NCBI RefSeq assembly: GCF_011601315.1
Contig: NZ_JAAORA010000007.1
Coordinates: 19,387 to 83,386 of the forward strand
Direction: 5' to 3'
Length of the DNA stretch: 64,000 nt
Source: Candidatus Chlorobium masyuteum
Lineage (GTDB): Bacteria > Bacteroidota > Chlorobiia > Chlorobiales > Chlorobiaceae
Below the pieces are notes generated by a model. That model was not told where the DNA came from. It did no database searches and worked only from the letters and a program-made list of their open reading frames with translations. Positions 1 to 8,195 of the stretch are shown here, in pieces. Numbering within the stretch: position 1 is the first letter of the stretch; each line of letters opens with the position of its first letter. Position numbers and translations under genes: made by a program.

Positions 1-86
1 GACTCATCCTCACTGCCGGTCATCCAGTAGGCAAGGCTATATATGTCATTGAGCAGGTCGAGGGGTGTTTTTTTTATGCGGTTCAT
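1..86 (-). CDS. Start of a sigma-70-family (ECF-like) sigma factor, partial
   Basis: Only the first 28 codons are inside the window; the gene runs off the left edge. The start ATG (84-86, minus strand) has a good ribosome site, AAGGAG, six bases upstream. The peptide begins MNRIKKTPLDLLNDIYSLAY and continues WMTGSEDES, which resembles the opening of region 2 of sigma factors, where a conserved helix reads L..D.Y.LAY.MTG. This identification rests on under 30 residues, so it is tentative. The AT-rich region 87-280 separates it from hisC, which is transcribed away from it. Confidence 0.45.
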   Translation of the reverse strand, partial: MNRIKKTPLDLLNDIYSLAYWMTGSEDE

Positions 87-280
87 GATTGCTCCTTGAA
101 ATAAGATTAATTTTATCTTGAATTAATTTATAAAAAAATTGAGGATTGTCCAGCTTTTTTTCATGAATTCTGTGAAAAAGATGTTTTTTTGTATGAGTAG
201 TGCAAGCGTTGTCCATATAAGGAGATCGCTCTGCAATTTTTCCTCCTTTACCCATTCACCGCAACAATATTTTGTGCCCT

Positions 281-1348
281 ATGCAGAACGATATACAGCG
301 CCTTCTTAATCCCGCATTACAGAATATTGCGACATACCGCGTAGAGGGGGGGCAGCAGGCCGAGGTCAAGCTGAACCAGAATGAGAGCCCTTTTGATGTG
401 CCGATGTGGCTCAAGGAGGAGATTCTCGGTGCGTTTCAGAAGGAGTCATGGAACCGGTATCCTGATATTTTGCCCTACCGGGGTATGCAGGCCTACGCTG
501 ATTTTCTCGGGGTTGCACCGGAGTGTGTGATGATGAGCAACGGCTCCAATGAGATGCTCTATACCATCTTTCTTGCCTGCCTCGGTCCGTCAAGGAAAGT
601 GCTGATTCCTGAGCCCTCATTTTCACTGTATGAAAAAATCGCCCTGCTCTTGCAGTCCGGCATTGTCCGGGTGCCGATGCAGTCCGGTCTGGATTTTGAC
701 ACGGAGGCTATCATCCGGGCGGCCCGGGATGAGGCTGTTCATTTTATTGTGCTCTCTACACCAAACAATCCTACCTCCAAATCACTCGCTCTGGAAGATG
801 TCCGCCTGATTGCGGAATCATGTGACGCCATTGTCCTTGTTGATGAGGCCTATATCGAGTTTTCCCGTCAGCGTTCCGCTCTTGAACTGATTGATGAGCT
901 GCCTAATGTTGTGGTGCTGCGCACCATGTCGAAAGCGCTTGCTCTTGCAGGAATCCGGATTGGTTTTGCGATTGCCAACCCGGCCCTGATGGCTGAGCTT
1001 GCAAAACCGAAAATCCCCTTTGCTTCAGGCAGGCTTCAGGAGATCACCATCGAGCGCGTTCTTGCAAACTACTCTCTGGTCACCGATGCGGTATCCTATA
1101 TTCTGCATGAACGGGCACGACTCTACAGTGAGCTTCTTTCAATTGATGGTGTTGAAGCGCTGGAGAGTGATACCAATTTTCTGATCATCAGGGTTCCGGA
1201 TGCAGGTTCGGTTTTTCAGGCTCTTCAGAAGGAGGGCATTCTGGTAAGAAATGTTTCCGGCTATCCGATGATGAAAAACTGCCTGAGATTCAATGTCGGT
1301 CTTGTTGATGAAAACCGTGCGTTAATCGAAAAACTCCGTTCGATTTGA
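281..1348 (+). CDS. hisC: Histidinol-phosphate aminotransferase
   Basis: A 355-residue fold-type I PLP aminotransferase that converts imidazole acetol-phosphate and glutamate to histidinol phosphate in histidine synthesis. Visible family landmarks are the N-terminal LNQNESPF substrate segment, SNGSNEML near residue 85 (cofactor phosphate region), STPNNPT near 160, VDEAYIEF near 190 (Asp that pairs with the PLP ring nitrogen) and RTMSKALALAGIRIGF near 215, whose Lys forms the Schiff base. The ATG at 281 is preferred over an upstream in-frame TTG at 272 because homologues begin with a short M-x-x-x-I-Q-R-L-L-N-P leader. The next gene begins three bases after its stop, suggesting an operon. Confidence 0.9.
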   Translation: MQNDIQRLLNPALQNIATYRVEGGQQAEVKLNQNESPFDVPMWLKEEILGAFQKESWNRYPDILPYRGMQAYADFLGVAPECVMMSNGSNEMLYTIFLACLGPSRKVLIPEPSFSLYEKIALLLQSGIVRVPMQSGLDFDTEAIIRAARDEAVHFIVLSTPNNPTSKSLALEDVRLIAESCDAIVLVDEAYIEFSRQRSALELIDELPNVVVLRTMSKALALAGIRIGFAIANPALMAELAKPKIPFASGRLQEITIERVLANYSLVTDAVSYILHERARLYSELLSIDGVEALESDTNFLIIRVPDAGSVFQALQKEGILVRNVSGYPMMKNCLRFNVGLVDENRALIEKLRSI

Positions 1349-1350
1349 GC

Positions 1351-1893
1351 ATGCAGGGGTTCAGAAAGCTGCATGGCTCGGAAATGAACCGTCTGAGCCC
1401 GGAAGAGTATGCCGGAGCCCCGAAACACCCGATTTATCTGATGCTGCACAATATCCGCAGTATGTGGAATGTCGGCTCAATGTTCCGGACAGCTGATGCT
1501 GCCGGAATTGAGAAAATGATTCTTTCGGGTTATACAGCCACACCACCGAGAAAAGAGATTGATAAAACCGCACTCGGAGCCCAGGATAGTGTTACATGGG
1601 AGTATCAAGCCGACCCGCTTGTGGCGCTTCTGGAATTGAAGCGTGCAGGGGTGAACATCTGCGGTCTTGAGATTACGGAAGGAAGCCGTCCCTATAGTGC
1701 GCTCACTCCCGGTGATTTTCCGCTCTGCCTTGTTGTGGGTAATGAGGTTGACGGCCTTGAAAACGAGGTGCTTGAGCTCTGTGATGAGGTTCTCGAGATT
1801 CCGCAGTTCGGTACCAAGCATTCGCTTAATGTCGCTGTGGCATCAGGGATAGCTCTGTTTGAGTTTGTGCGTGTTATCCGGAGTGGAGTGTAA
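1351..1893 (+). CDS. SpoU/TrmH-family RNA 2'-O-methyltransferase
   Basis: A 180-residue SPOUT-class enzyme expected to methylate ribose 2'-OH in tRNA or rRNA with S-adenosylmethionine. The three family motifs are visible: motif 1 around LHNIRSMWNVGSMFRTADAA (residues ~31-50), motif 2 LVVGNEVDGLENEVL (~125-140), and motif 3 IPQFGTKHSLNVAVASGIAL (~150-170), which form the trefoil knot that binds SAM. Length fits small TrmH-like proteins without an N-terminal RNA-binding domain. The start is placed at ATG 1351, immediately after hisC; ATG 1384 is an alternative. The specific RNA target cannot be told from the sequence. Confidence 0.85.
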   Translation: MQGFRKLHGSEMNRLSPEEYAGAPKHPIYLMLHNIRSMWNVGSMFRTADAAGIEKMILSGYTATPPRKEIDKTALGAQDSVTWEYQADPLVALLELKRAGVNICGLEITEGSRPYSALTPGDFPLCLVVGNEVDGLENEVLELCDEVLEIPQFGTKHSLNVAVASGIALFEFVRVIRSGV

Positions 1894-1956
1894 CTTTTTA
1901 CAGGGTGCCCTTGTTCTCTTTTTATTGAGGCTGCAATGTTTTAACACGGTTCCTCC

Positions 1957-2787
1957 ATGCTTCATTACAAGACATACGAGTTGGATGATCCCGATGCATC
2001 ATGGGTGGTGTTTGTCCATGGAGCCGGCGGGAGTTCTTCGATATGGTTTTTGCAGATCAAGGAGTTTATACGGTATTTCAATGTCCTGCTGGTTGATCTT
2101 CGGGGTCACGGCAGGTCGAAAGGTATGCTGCCTCACAAGGAGGAGCGTCATTACGATTTTGAGGATATCACCCGTGACATTATCGAAGTGCTCGACTCGC
2201 TCAATATCCGTAAAGCCCACTTCATCGGTATCTCGCTTGGCACCATTCTTATCCGCAATCTCAGTGAAATCGCTCCGGAGCGCGTAACCTCAATGGTTTT
2301 GGGTGGAGCGATTCTCCGGCTCAATATCCGGGCGAGGGTACTTGTTGCCCTCGGCAATATGTTCAAGCGGGTTGTGCCCTATATGTGGCTCTATCGTTTT
2401 TTTGCATGGATCATCATGCCGAGCCCGCGTCATAAAAAGTCGCGCCTGCTCTTTGTCAATGAGGCCAAAAAGGTGGCGCAGAAAGAGTTCATGCGCTGGT
2501 TCAGGCTGACCAATGAAATATCGCCGCTCCTGAAATATTTTGAGGAGAAGGATACCGGAATTCCGACGCTCTACCTGATGGGCGATGAGGATCACATGTT
2601 TCTGCCCGCTGTACGCTACATCATTACGCGGCACACCAATTCATGGCTTGAGGTGATCGGCAATTCCGGTCATGTCTGCAATGTCGATCAGCCGGCCGAG
2701 TTCAACAGCCGGGCGATACTGTTTTTGAAAAAAATATCTGCGGGTATTCTGCCTGAGCCGGCGGTGCTTCGATGTGCCTCCTCCTGA
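1957..2787 (+). CDS. Alpha/beta-fold hydrolase
   Basis: A 276-residue soluble protein of the alpha/beta hydrolase superfamily. The oxyanion-hole region VFVHGAGGSSSIW is near residue 20, VDLRGHGRSKG follows near 48, and the nucleophile elbow is GISLGTI near residue 90, with Ser as the nucleophile. A late Asp lies in MGDEDHMFLP (~210) and the catalytic His is in NSGHVCNVDQPAEF (~235). Substrate is not evident; such proteins include esterases, C-C hydrolases and haloperoxidase-like enzymes. It is codirectional with hisC and the methyltransferase, and its stop lies five bases from the stop of the convergent pth gene. Confidence 0.8.
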   Translation: MLHYKTYELDDPDASWVVFVHGAGGSSSIWFLQIKEFIRYFNVLLVDLRGHGRSKGMLPHKEERHYDFEDITRDIIEVLDSLNIRKAHFIGISLGTILIRNLSEIAPERVTSMVLGGAILRLNIRARVLVALGNMFKRVVPYMWLYRFFAWIIMPSPRHKKSRLLFVNEAKKVAQKEFMRWFRLTNEISPLLKYFEEKDTGIPTLYLMGDEDHMFLPAVRYIITRHTNSWLEVIGNSGHVCNVDQPAEFNSRAILFLKKISAGILPEPAVLRCASS

Positions 2788-2792
2788 AGGAG

Positions 2793-3365
2793 CTATACTG
2801 CCGGTTTGTTGAAGTGGTTCATGGCATGATTGATACCGTTCACGGCGAAATCAAGCGCGGCATCCCGGCATACCGGAAGTACACCCGCCATAACCGATCG
2901 CTCCTCTTCACTGAATTTTCCAAGCACGAACGACGAAAAAGAGCCCAGAGGCTGATCCTGAGGTTTGATACCTATTCGCAGACGTGCAAACTCATCACTT
3001 CCAAGAGATTCGATAATATGTTTCAGGCCATTCTGTCCACCCGCTGATCCTTTGGATCGAAGGCGTATTGATCCTGACGGAAGATTCAGATCATCACAGA
3101 TCACCAGGATATCGCTCGCTGCGATTTTATAGAAATTCATGGCAGCTACAACCGCGTGGCCGGAGAGATTCATGTAGGTCATCGGTTTGATAAGGATGAC
3201 CTGCTCTTTTTCATGCCGGATTTTAGCCGCAAGGTATTTGCCTTTACCGGCACTGAATCCTTCCTGAAAAAAATCAGCGATTTTTTCCACAGCTTCAAAG
3301 CCGATATTATGGCGGGTTCCTGTGTAGCGGGATTCAGGGTTTCCAAGACCGGCAACAAGTTTCAT
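2793..3365 (-). CDS. pth: Peptidyl-tRNA hydrolase
   Basis: A 190-residue enzyme that releases peptidyl groups from prematurely dissociated peptidyl-tRNA, recycling tRNA in the cytoplasm. The N-terminus MKLVAGLGNPESRYTGTRHN carries the conserved Asn (GNP) and the catalytic His of the RHNIGF motif; KPMTYMNLSGHAV (~65) and ICDDLNLPSGSIRLRSKGSA (~95) with the essential Asp follow, then GGQNGLKHIIESLGSDEFAR. The open frame extends 37 codons further upstream, but homology begins at the ATG at 3363-3365, so that start is chosen. The C-terminal end includes a lone-helix tail typical of the bacterial enzyme. Confidence 0.93.
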   Translation of the reverse strand: MKLVAGLGNPESRYTGTRHNIGFEAVEKIADFFQEGFSAGKGKYLAAKIRHEKEQVILIKPMTYMNLSGHAVVAAMNFYKIAASDILVICDDLNLPSGSIRLRSKGSAGGQNGLKHIIESLGSDEFARLRIGIKPQDQPLGSFSSFVLGKFSEEERSVMAGVLPVCRDAALDFAVNGINHAMNHFNKPAV

Positions 3366-3562
3366 GGCGAAGAAGCGTAAATCGGTAAGTGATTTTGGTT
3401 TACAATTGGACTGTATGCCAATTGCCGACGGAATGAATATAAGAGAGGCCGGGCAGAATCTGTAATAACCAATCATTTTTTGAGCCGGAAACAGAGAGAA
3501 TTCGGGAAGATCAAAAATAGCGGGGAAGAGCTAAGAAGTTCTGCGAAAAGGTATTGAGATTC

Positions 3563-3679
3563 ATGAAAAAAGTTGCAATTTACGGAGTCCTGTTCTCGAC
3601 AGGGATATTGCGCGATGGTGATTTTGCTGAGCTACATTCTTTTTTTGAATCAAGAATAACAGTAAAAAAGTTGCAATGA
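3563..3679 (+). CDS. Possible 38-residue leader peptide upstream of hppA
   Basis: A short frame, ATG 3563 to TGA 3677-3679, encodes 38 residues beginning MKKVAIYGVLFSTG. Its stop codon overlaps the hppA start as ATGA, the layout of a translationally coupled pair, and hppA itself has no convincing Shine-Dalgarno sequence. An AAAAGG stands about 12 bases before the small ORF. The stretch AAAAAAGTTGCAAT occurs at both its start and at the hppA start. I see no known domain. It could be a chance ORF; the overlap is the main argument for it. Confidence 0.35.
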   Translation: MKKVAIYGVLFSTGILRDGDFAELHSFFESRITVKKLQ

Positions 3680-6156
3680 AAAAACCTTTGAATGTTACAT
3701 GGTTGGCCAGAGCCGGTTCGGTTCTGGGAGGACTCGGGCTTCTGCTGCAGTCGCAGGTTGCGCATGCCAGCGAGGCCGATCTGGTACTGCCGGATCTACA
3801 CTCGGTCTCATTTCTTGGCGGGATTCCCGGCGACACGCTTTTGTTGTGGGGGCTTGCCATCTGCCTGTTCGGGATGCTCTTTGGTGTAGTACAGTATATG
3901 GGCATCCGCAATCTGCCTGTTCACAGTGCCATGAAGGAGATCAGTGAGCTGATCTATGCTACCTGCAAAACCTATTTGATCACACAGGGCAAGTTTATTC
4001 TTGTTCTCTGGGTTCTCATCGGAGCAATTATTGTTGCTTACTTCGGCTGGCTTCGTAATCTGGAAACCATAAAGGTTCTTTCCATTCTTGCGGCGAGTCT
4101 TATCGGTATCCTCGGAAGCTATACGGTTGCCTGGTTCGGCATGAGGATCAATACCTTTGCCAACTCAAGAACCGCATTTGCAAGTCTTGGCGGAAAACCC
4201 TTTCCGACCTATGCCATTCCGCTCAGAGCCGGCATGAGTATCGGTATGCTGCTTATCAGCATCGAGCTTTTCGTCATGCTCTGCATTCTGCTTTTTGTGC
4301 CCAATGATTTTGCCGGACCCTGCTTTATCGGCTTTGCCATCGGTGAGTCTCTCGGTGCTTCGGTGCTGCGTATTGCCGGCGGTATCTTTACCAAGATTGC
4401 CGACATCGGTTCCGACCTTATGAAGATTGTTTTCAAGATCAAGGAGGATGATGCCCGTAACCCCGGCGTTATTGCTGACTGTGCCGGTGACAATGCCGGT
4501 GACTCGGTCGGCCCTACAGCTGACGGTTTTGAAACCTACGGTGTTACCGGTGTTGCCCTGATCTCCTTCATCCTGCTCGCTATCAAGGCTCCTGAAATCC
4601 AGATCATGCTGCTTGTATGGATTTTTGCCATGCGCCTTGTCATGATTCTGGCCAGCGCAGTATCCTACTGGGTCAATGCTGCCTATGCAAAGATGAAGTA
4701 CAGCAATGCTGACGAGATGAACTTCGAGAAACCGCTCATCACGCTTGTCTGGCTTACCTCTATTGTCTCGATCATTCTTACCTACATTGCATCCTATTAT
4801 CTGATCCGCACGCTTGGTGACGGTACCATGTGGTGGAAGCTTGCTTCGATTATCACCTGCGGAACAATTGCCGGTGCTCTTATTCCTGAACTGGTCAACC
4901 GCTTTACCTCAACCGAGTGTGCCCATGTACGCAACGTGGTGCAGTGCACCAAAGAGGGTGGAGCCGCTTTAAATATTCTTTCCGGTCTTGTTGCCGGTAA
5001 CTTCAGTGCCTACTGGATGGGTCTTGCCATTGTGGGTCTTATGGCAGGCGCTTACGGCCTCAGCACGCTTGGACTCACGACTCTTGGTCTGACGCCTGAG
5101 CTGATTGCAGCACAGGGAATCCTTACGGTCGGGCTTGACAAGGTGATCATGCTTGCTCCTTCCGTCTTTGCTTTCGGTCTTGTAGCGTTCGGCTTCCTGA
5201 GCATGGGTCCGGTGACCATTGCTGTTGACTCCTACGGTCCGGTTACCGATAACGCACAGTCGGTCTATGAGCTTTCTCTGATCGAAAACGTTTCGGCTAA
5301 AGAGATTGAGAGCGAGTTCGGCTTCCAGCCTGACTTTACCAATGCAAAACGCTACCTTGAAGCCAACGACGGCGCTGGCAATACCTTCAAGGCAACGGCC
5401 AAGCCGGTGCTTATCGGTACGGCGGTAGTGGGTTCAACGACCATGATTTTCTCGATTATCATGATCCTTACCAATGGTCTTGCCGATGTCAGCTCCATTG
5501 CGAAGCTCTCCATTCTCTCTCCTCCGTTCCTGCTCGGCCTCATGATGGGCGGTGCGGTGATCTACTGGTTTACCGGTGCATCCATCAATGCGGTAACTAC
5601 CGGAGCCTACTATGCTGTTGAATTCATCAAGCAGAACATCAAGCTGGATAGCGGCGCAGAAAAGGCTTCAATTGAGGACAGCAAGAAGGTTGTGGAGATC
5701 TGTACGAAGTTTGCACAGAAAGGTATGCTTAACATCTTTCTGACCGTATTCTTTACAACACTGGCCTTTGCCTGTCTTGACTCCTTCTTCTTTATCGGTT
5801 ACCTGATCTCCATTGCTCTTTTTGGTCTCTACCAGGCTATTTTCATGGCCAATGCCGGTGGAGCCTGGGACAATGCCAAGAAGCTTGTTGAAACCGAGCT
5901 CAACGCCAAAGGCACCGAACTGCATGATGCCTCGATTGTCGGTGATACGGTCGGCGATCCGTTCAAGGACACCTCTTCGGTTGCCCTGAACCCGATCATC
6001 AAGTTCACCACGCTGTTCGGTCTGCTTGCTATCGAGCTGGCTATCGAACTGCCTCCGCAGCTGGCATTGACCCTGTCCGCAATCTTCTTTGCCCTCTCGC
6101 TGGTTTATGTTCATCGCTCCTTCTTCTCCATGAGAATCAAGGTTGACGAACATTAA
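3676..6156 (+). CDS. hppA: Membrane-bound proton-translocating pyrophosphatase, divergent subfamily
   Basis: An 826-residue integral membrane enzyme (about 16 predicted helices) that couples pyrophosphate hydrolysis to ion pumping. Active-site landmarks are FTKIADIGSDLMK (~residue 236), a block of paired acidic residues in DDARNPGVIADCAGDNAGDS (~257-276), and DTVGDPFKDTSS near 760. These differ from the canonical forms (ADVGADLVGKVE, GDNVGD, KDTSGP). GNTFKATAK (~566) has Lys at the position that makes the enzyme independent of K+. From memory, enzymes of this divergent type from Chlorobium limicola were described as Na+-regulated H+ pumps; that assignment is inference here. A strong terminator follows. 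A soluble pyrophosphatase is encoded at 36.5 kb. Confidence 0.92.
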   Translation: MKKPLNVTWLARAGSVLGGLGLLLQSQVAHASEADLVLPDLHSVSFLGGIPGDTLLLWGLAICLFGMLFGVVQYMGIRNLPVHSAMKEISELIYATCKTYLITQGKFILVLWVLIGAIIVAYFGWLRNLETIKVLSILAASLIGILGSYTVAWFGMRINTFANSRTAFASLGGKPFPTYAIPLRAGMSIGMLLISIELFVMLCILLFVPNDFAGPCFIGFAIGESLGASVLRIAGGIFTKIADIGSDLMKIVFKIKEDDARNPGVIADCAGDNAGDSVGPTADGFETYGVTGVALISFILLAIKAPEIQIMLLVWIFAMRLVMILASAVSYWVNAAYAKMKYSNADEMNFEKPLITLVWLTSIVSIILTYIASYYLIRTLGDGTMWWKLASIITCGTIAGALIPELVNRFTSTECAHVRNVVQCTKEGGAALNILSGLVAGNFSAYWMGLAIVGLMAGAYGLSTLGLTTLGLTPELIAAQGILTVGLDKVIMLAPSVFAFGLVAFGFLSMGPVTIAVDSYGPVTDNAQSVYELSLIENVSAKEIESEFGFQPDFTNAKRYLEANDGAGNTFKATAKPVLIGTAVVGSTTMIFSIIMILTNGLADVSSIAKLSILSPPFLLGLMMGGAVIYWFTGASINAVTTGAYYAVEFIKQNIKLDSGAEKASIEDSKKVVEICTKFAQKGMLNIFLTVFFTTLAFACLDSFFFIGYLISIALFGLYQAIFMANAGGAWDNAKKLVETELNAKGTELHDASIVGDTVGDPFKDTSSVALNPIIKFTTLFGLLAIELAIELPPQLALTLSAIFFALSLVYVHRSFFSMRIKVDEH

Positions 6157-6174
6157 GTCGCTCTTTCTTGACAT

Positions 6175-6210
6175 AACAACAAAAGCCGCAGTGATGCGGC
6201 TTTTGTTGTT
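6175..6210 (+). terminator. Rho-independent terminator of hppA
   Basis: Near-perfect hairpin: AACAACAAAAGCCGCA (6175-6190) pairs with TGCGGCTTTTGTTGTT (6195-6210) around a GTGA loop, and the right arm supplies the T-rich tail. It is symmetric enough to act also for the convergent mreB transcript. Confidence 0.9.
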
Positions 6211-6273
6211 ACATGACCTTTTGAGAGGAGATGCATTACCGGAGAGCGTTCGCCCTCACAGGGAGAGGGGGGG

Positions 6274-7326
6274 TTAGCCCGGGATTCTCAGAGCATAGCG
6301 TTTGCTCGAATGGAGCACCGGGCGGTATTTTTCGATATTTTCAAGGATTTCACCTGTTCCTCTTGCAACAGCGGTCAGCGGATCTTCGGTGATATGGACG
6401 GCAAGTTTGGTCTCTTCGTAGATTTTTTTGTCAATACCCTTGATGAGTGCTCCTCCTCCTGCAAGGAAAATGCCGCGATCAAGAATGTCCACCGAGAGTT
6501 CCGGTTTCACGACCAGCATCTCAAGGGTTTTTTTTATCGACGTAATGATCTGGCCGATCGGGGTGGAAATGGCCTCCCTGATGGTTACAGAATCGACTTT
6601 CATCGCTTCGGGAAGCCCGGATTTGATGTTGACCGCCTTTACGGTCATGGTCATTTCCGTGTCGAGCTTGTAGGCCGAGCCGATCTGCATTTTTATCTCT
6701 TCAACGGTACGTTCACCGATGGACATGTTGTATGTTTTCCTGAAGTGCCGGATAATCGAGTTTGTTATATCAGTTCCTGCAACCCGCAGAGACTCTCCGG
6801 ATGCAATACCTCCAAGTGAAATAACGGCGATATCTGTTGTGCCGCCACCGATATCGACAATCATGTTTCCTCTTGCCTCATTGAACTCAAGTCCAATGCC
6901 GATTGCAGCGGCTATCGGTTCCGATACCAGATAGATCTCTTTGGCTCCTATATGCTCGGCGGCATCATGTACGGCTCGTTTTTCAACCTCGGTGATTCCT
7001 GACGGAATTCCGATAACCATTCGGCGGATACCCAAGGAGAAGCGGCTCCTTGTTTTTTTGATCAAACCCTTTATCAGCTCCTCCGTTGCTTCATAGTCGG
7101 CAATGACCCCATTGGCCAGAGGCCGGATGGTGATGATGCCGGGATGGGTTCTTTCATGCATGAGAAGAGCTTCATTGCCGATGGCAACAACCTTTCCTGA
7201 ATTTCGTTCGCGGGCAACTATTGACGGCTCATTTAATACAACGCCCTCGTTGCGTATATATATCAATGTATTTGCTGTTCCGAGATCAATAGCGATATCC
7301 CTGAACAGGTTGCTGAAAAAACTCAT
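6274..7326 (-). CDS. mreB: Rod-shape-determining actin homologue
   Basis: A 350-residue actin-fold ATPase that forms membrane filaments guiding lateral cell-wall synthesis. The N-terminus begins MSFFSNLFRDIAIDLGTANT, with the phosphate-1 motif and a short amphipathic membrane-binding lead; VDIGGGTTDIAVISLGG near 165 is the phosphate-2 motif and LAGGGALIKGIDK near 292 the adenosine motif. Length equals that of standard MreB. The gene appears alone: mreC/mreD do not follow it, since hppA and its terminator lie downstream on the other strand. The 410-bp region upstream to umuD should hold its promoter. Confidence 0.95.
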   Translation of the reverse strand: MSFFSNLFRDIAIDLGTANTLIYIRNEGVVLNEPSIVARERNSGKVVAIGNEALLMHERTHPGIITIRPLANGVIADYEATEELIKGLIKKTRSRFSLGIRRMVIGIPSGITEVEKRAVHDAAEHIGAKEIYLVSEPIAAAIGIGLEFNEARGNMIVDIGGGTTDIAVISLGGIASGESLRVAGTDITNSIIRHFRKTYNMSIGERTVEEIKMQIGSAYKLDTEMTMTVKAVNIKSGLPEAMKVDSVTIREAISTPIGQIITSIKKTLEMLVVKPELSVDILDRGIFLAGGGALIKGIDKKIYEETKLAVHITEDPLTAVARGTGEILENIEKYRPVLHSSKRYALRIPG

Positions 7327-7736
7327 GTTATGATGGTTCTGTGTAATCTCATGGGGGTAGCAGTAGCTTGTGAAACCGGGTTTTGTTTTCCTCTTGAAAA
7401 TACCATTGATCTCTCCTTCCGGGTTATGATCAGCGGTGCCACTTTTCTGAATGCGTCAAGTTACACAATGCTTTAGCTCACTCCCAAAAAAAATCACAGG
7501 AACACTCTCAATGGAGTAGCAAATTTTTTTGACCAACGTAAAGGTGTTCAGAAATCAGGGGGAAATGCAGTTGATTCTGTTTATGTTTACCGAGAGACAA
7601 CGAGGGTGTTCCGGTTGCCGTACGGCAGGATATCTGCACGCTTTTTGTATACGTTATATATTTATTTGCTTGTACTTGCGGGTGGCTCTTTTTGATTTCA
7701 CCTGCCTGCCATTGCCGTCAGAATGGATGAATACCT
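7327..7736. other. Divergent intergenic region between mreB and umuD
   Basis: No credible gene here. It must hold the outward promoters of mreB and of the umuD cassette. A TA-rich stretch with GTATACGTTATATAT at about 7647-7661 lies some 80 bases before umuD and might be part of the damage-control region, but I could not match a defined LexA operator. The codons visible on the + strand (7529-7765) do not resemble a protein. Confidence 0.4.
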
Positions 7737-8189
7737 ATGAAACTGACCAGAATCTATCAGAGTAGTGTGATTGACTTTTACTCGCCGGATCTTTCGACCG
7801 AACTGCGGCTTCCGTTTGCCGAAACCGGCGTCTCTGCCGGGTTTCCCTCTCCAGCTGATGATTATATGGAGCTCAGCCTTGATCTCAACAAGGCTCTTGT
7901 CCGCCATCCGGCCGCCACCTTTTATGCCAGGGTAAAGGGCTCCTCCATGATTGATGCCGGGATTCTGGAAGGAGATATTCTGGTGATCGACAAATCACTG
8001 GACCCTAAGGATGGAGATATTGCCATCTGTTTTCTGGACGGTGAGTTTACGGTCAAGAGGATTATGCAGCAAGCTGACGGGCTTCTCCTGATGCCGGCCA
8101 ACGAGGAGTTCACTCCGATCCGGATCACGGAGGAGAATGATTTTCTGGTATGGGGTGTTGTAACCTATATCATCCACAAGGCAAGGTAG
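7737..8189 (+). CDS. umuD: UmuD-like S24 self-cleaving mutagenesis protein
   Basis: A 150-residue LexA/UmuD-type serine peptidase. After RecA-stimulated self-cleavage the C-terminal part becomes the subunit of the UmuD'2C translesion polymerase. The likely cleavage site is Ala34-Gly35 in VSAGFPSPADD; the Ser-Lys dyad is Ser70 in VKGSSMID and Lys107 in FTVKRIM. Length matches UmuD (~140) and lacks a LexA DNA-binding domain. It is separated by six bases from umuC and heads a four-gene cassette, so induction by DNA damage is expected. Confidence 0.9.
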   Translation: MKLTRIYQSSVIDFYSPDLSTELRLPFAETGVSAGFPSPADDYMELSLDLNKALVRHPAATFYARVKGSSMIDAGILEGDILVIDKSLDPKDGDIAICFLDGEFTVKRIMQQADGLLLMPANEEFTPIRITEENDFLVWGVVTYIIHKAR

Positions 8190-8195
8190 AGTGTC

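Noticed and set aside
1859..2287. 142-codon + strand frame overlapping the alpha/beta hydrolase gene
   Set aside because: Shadow frame of the true hydrolase, rich in Cys/Ser/Arg with no domain; the same applies to antisense frames such as 24749-25642 (copA) and 32307-33290 (prfC).
7640..7680. LexA-type SOS box upstream of umuD
   Set aside because: A TA-rich stretch is present, but no match to a defined LexA consensus for this group could be justified.
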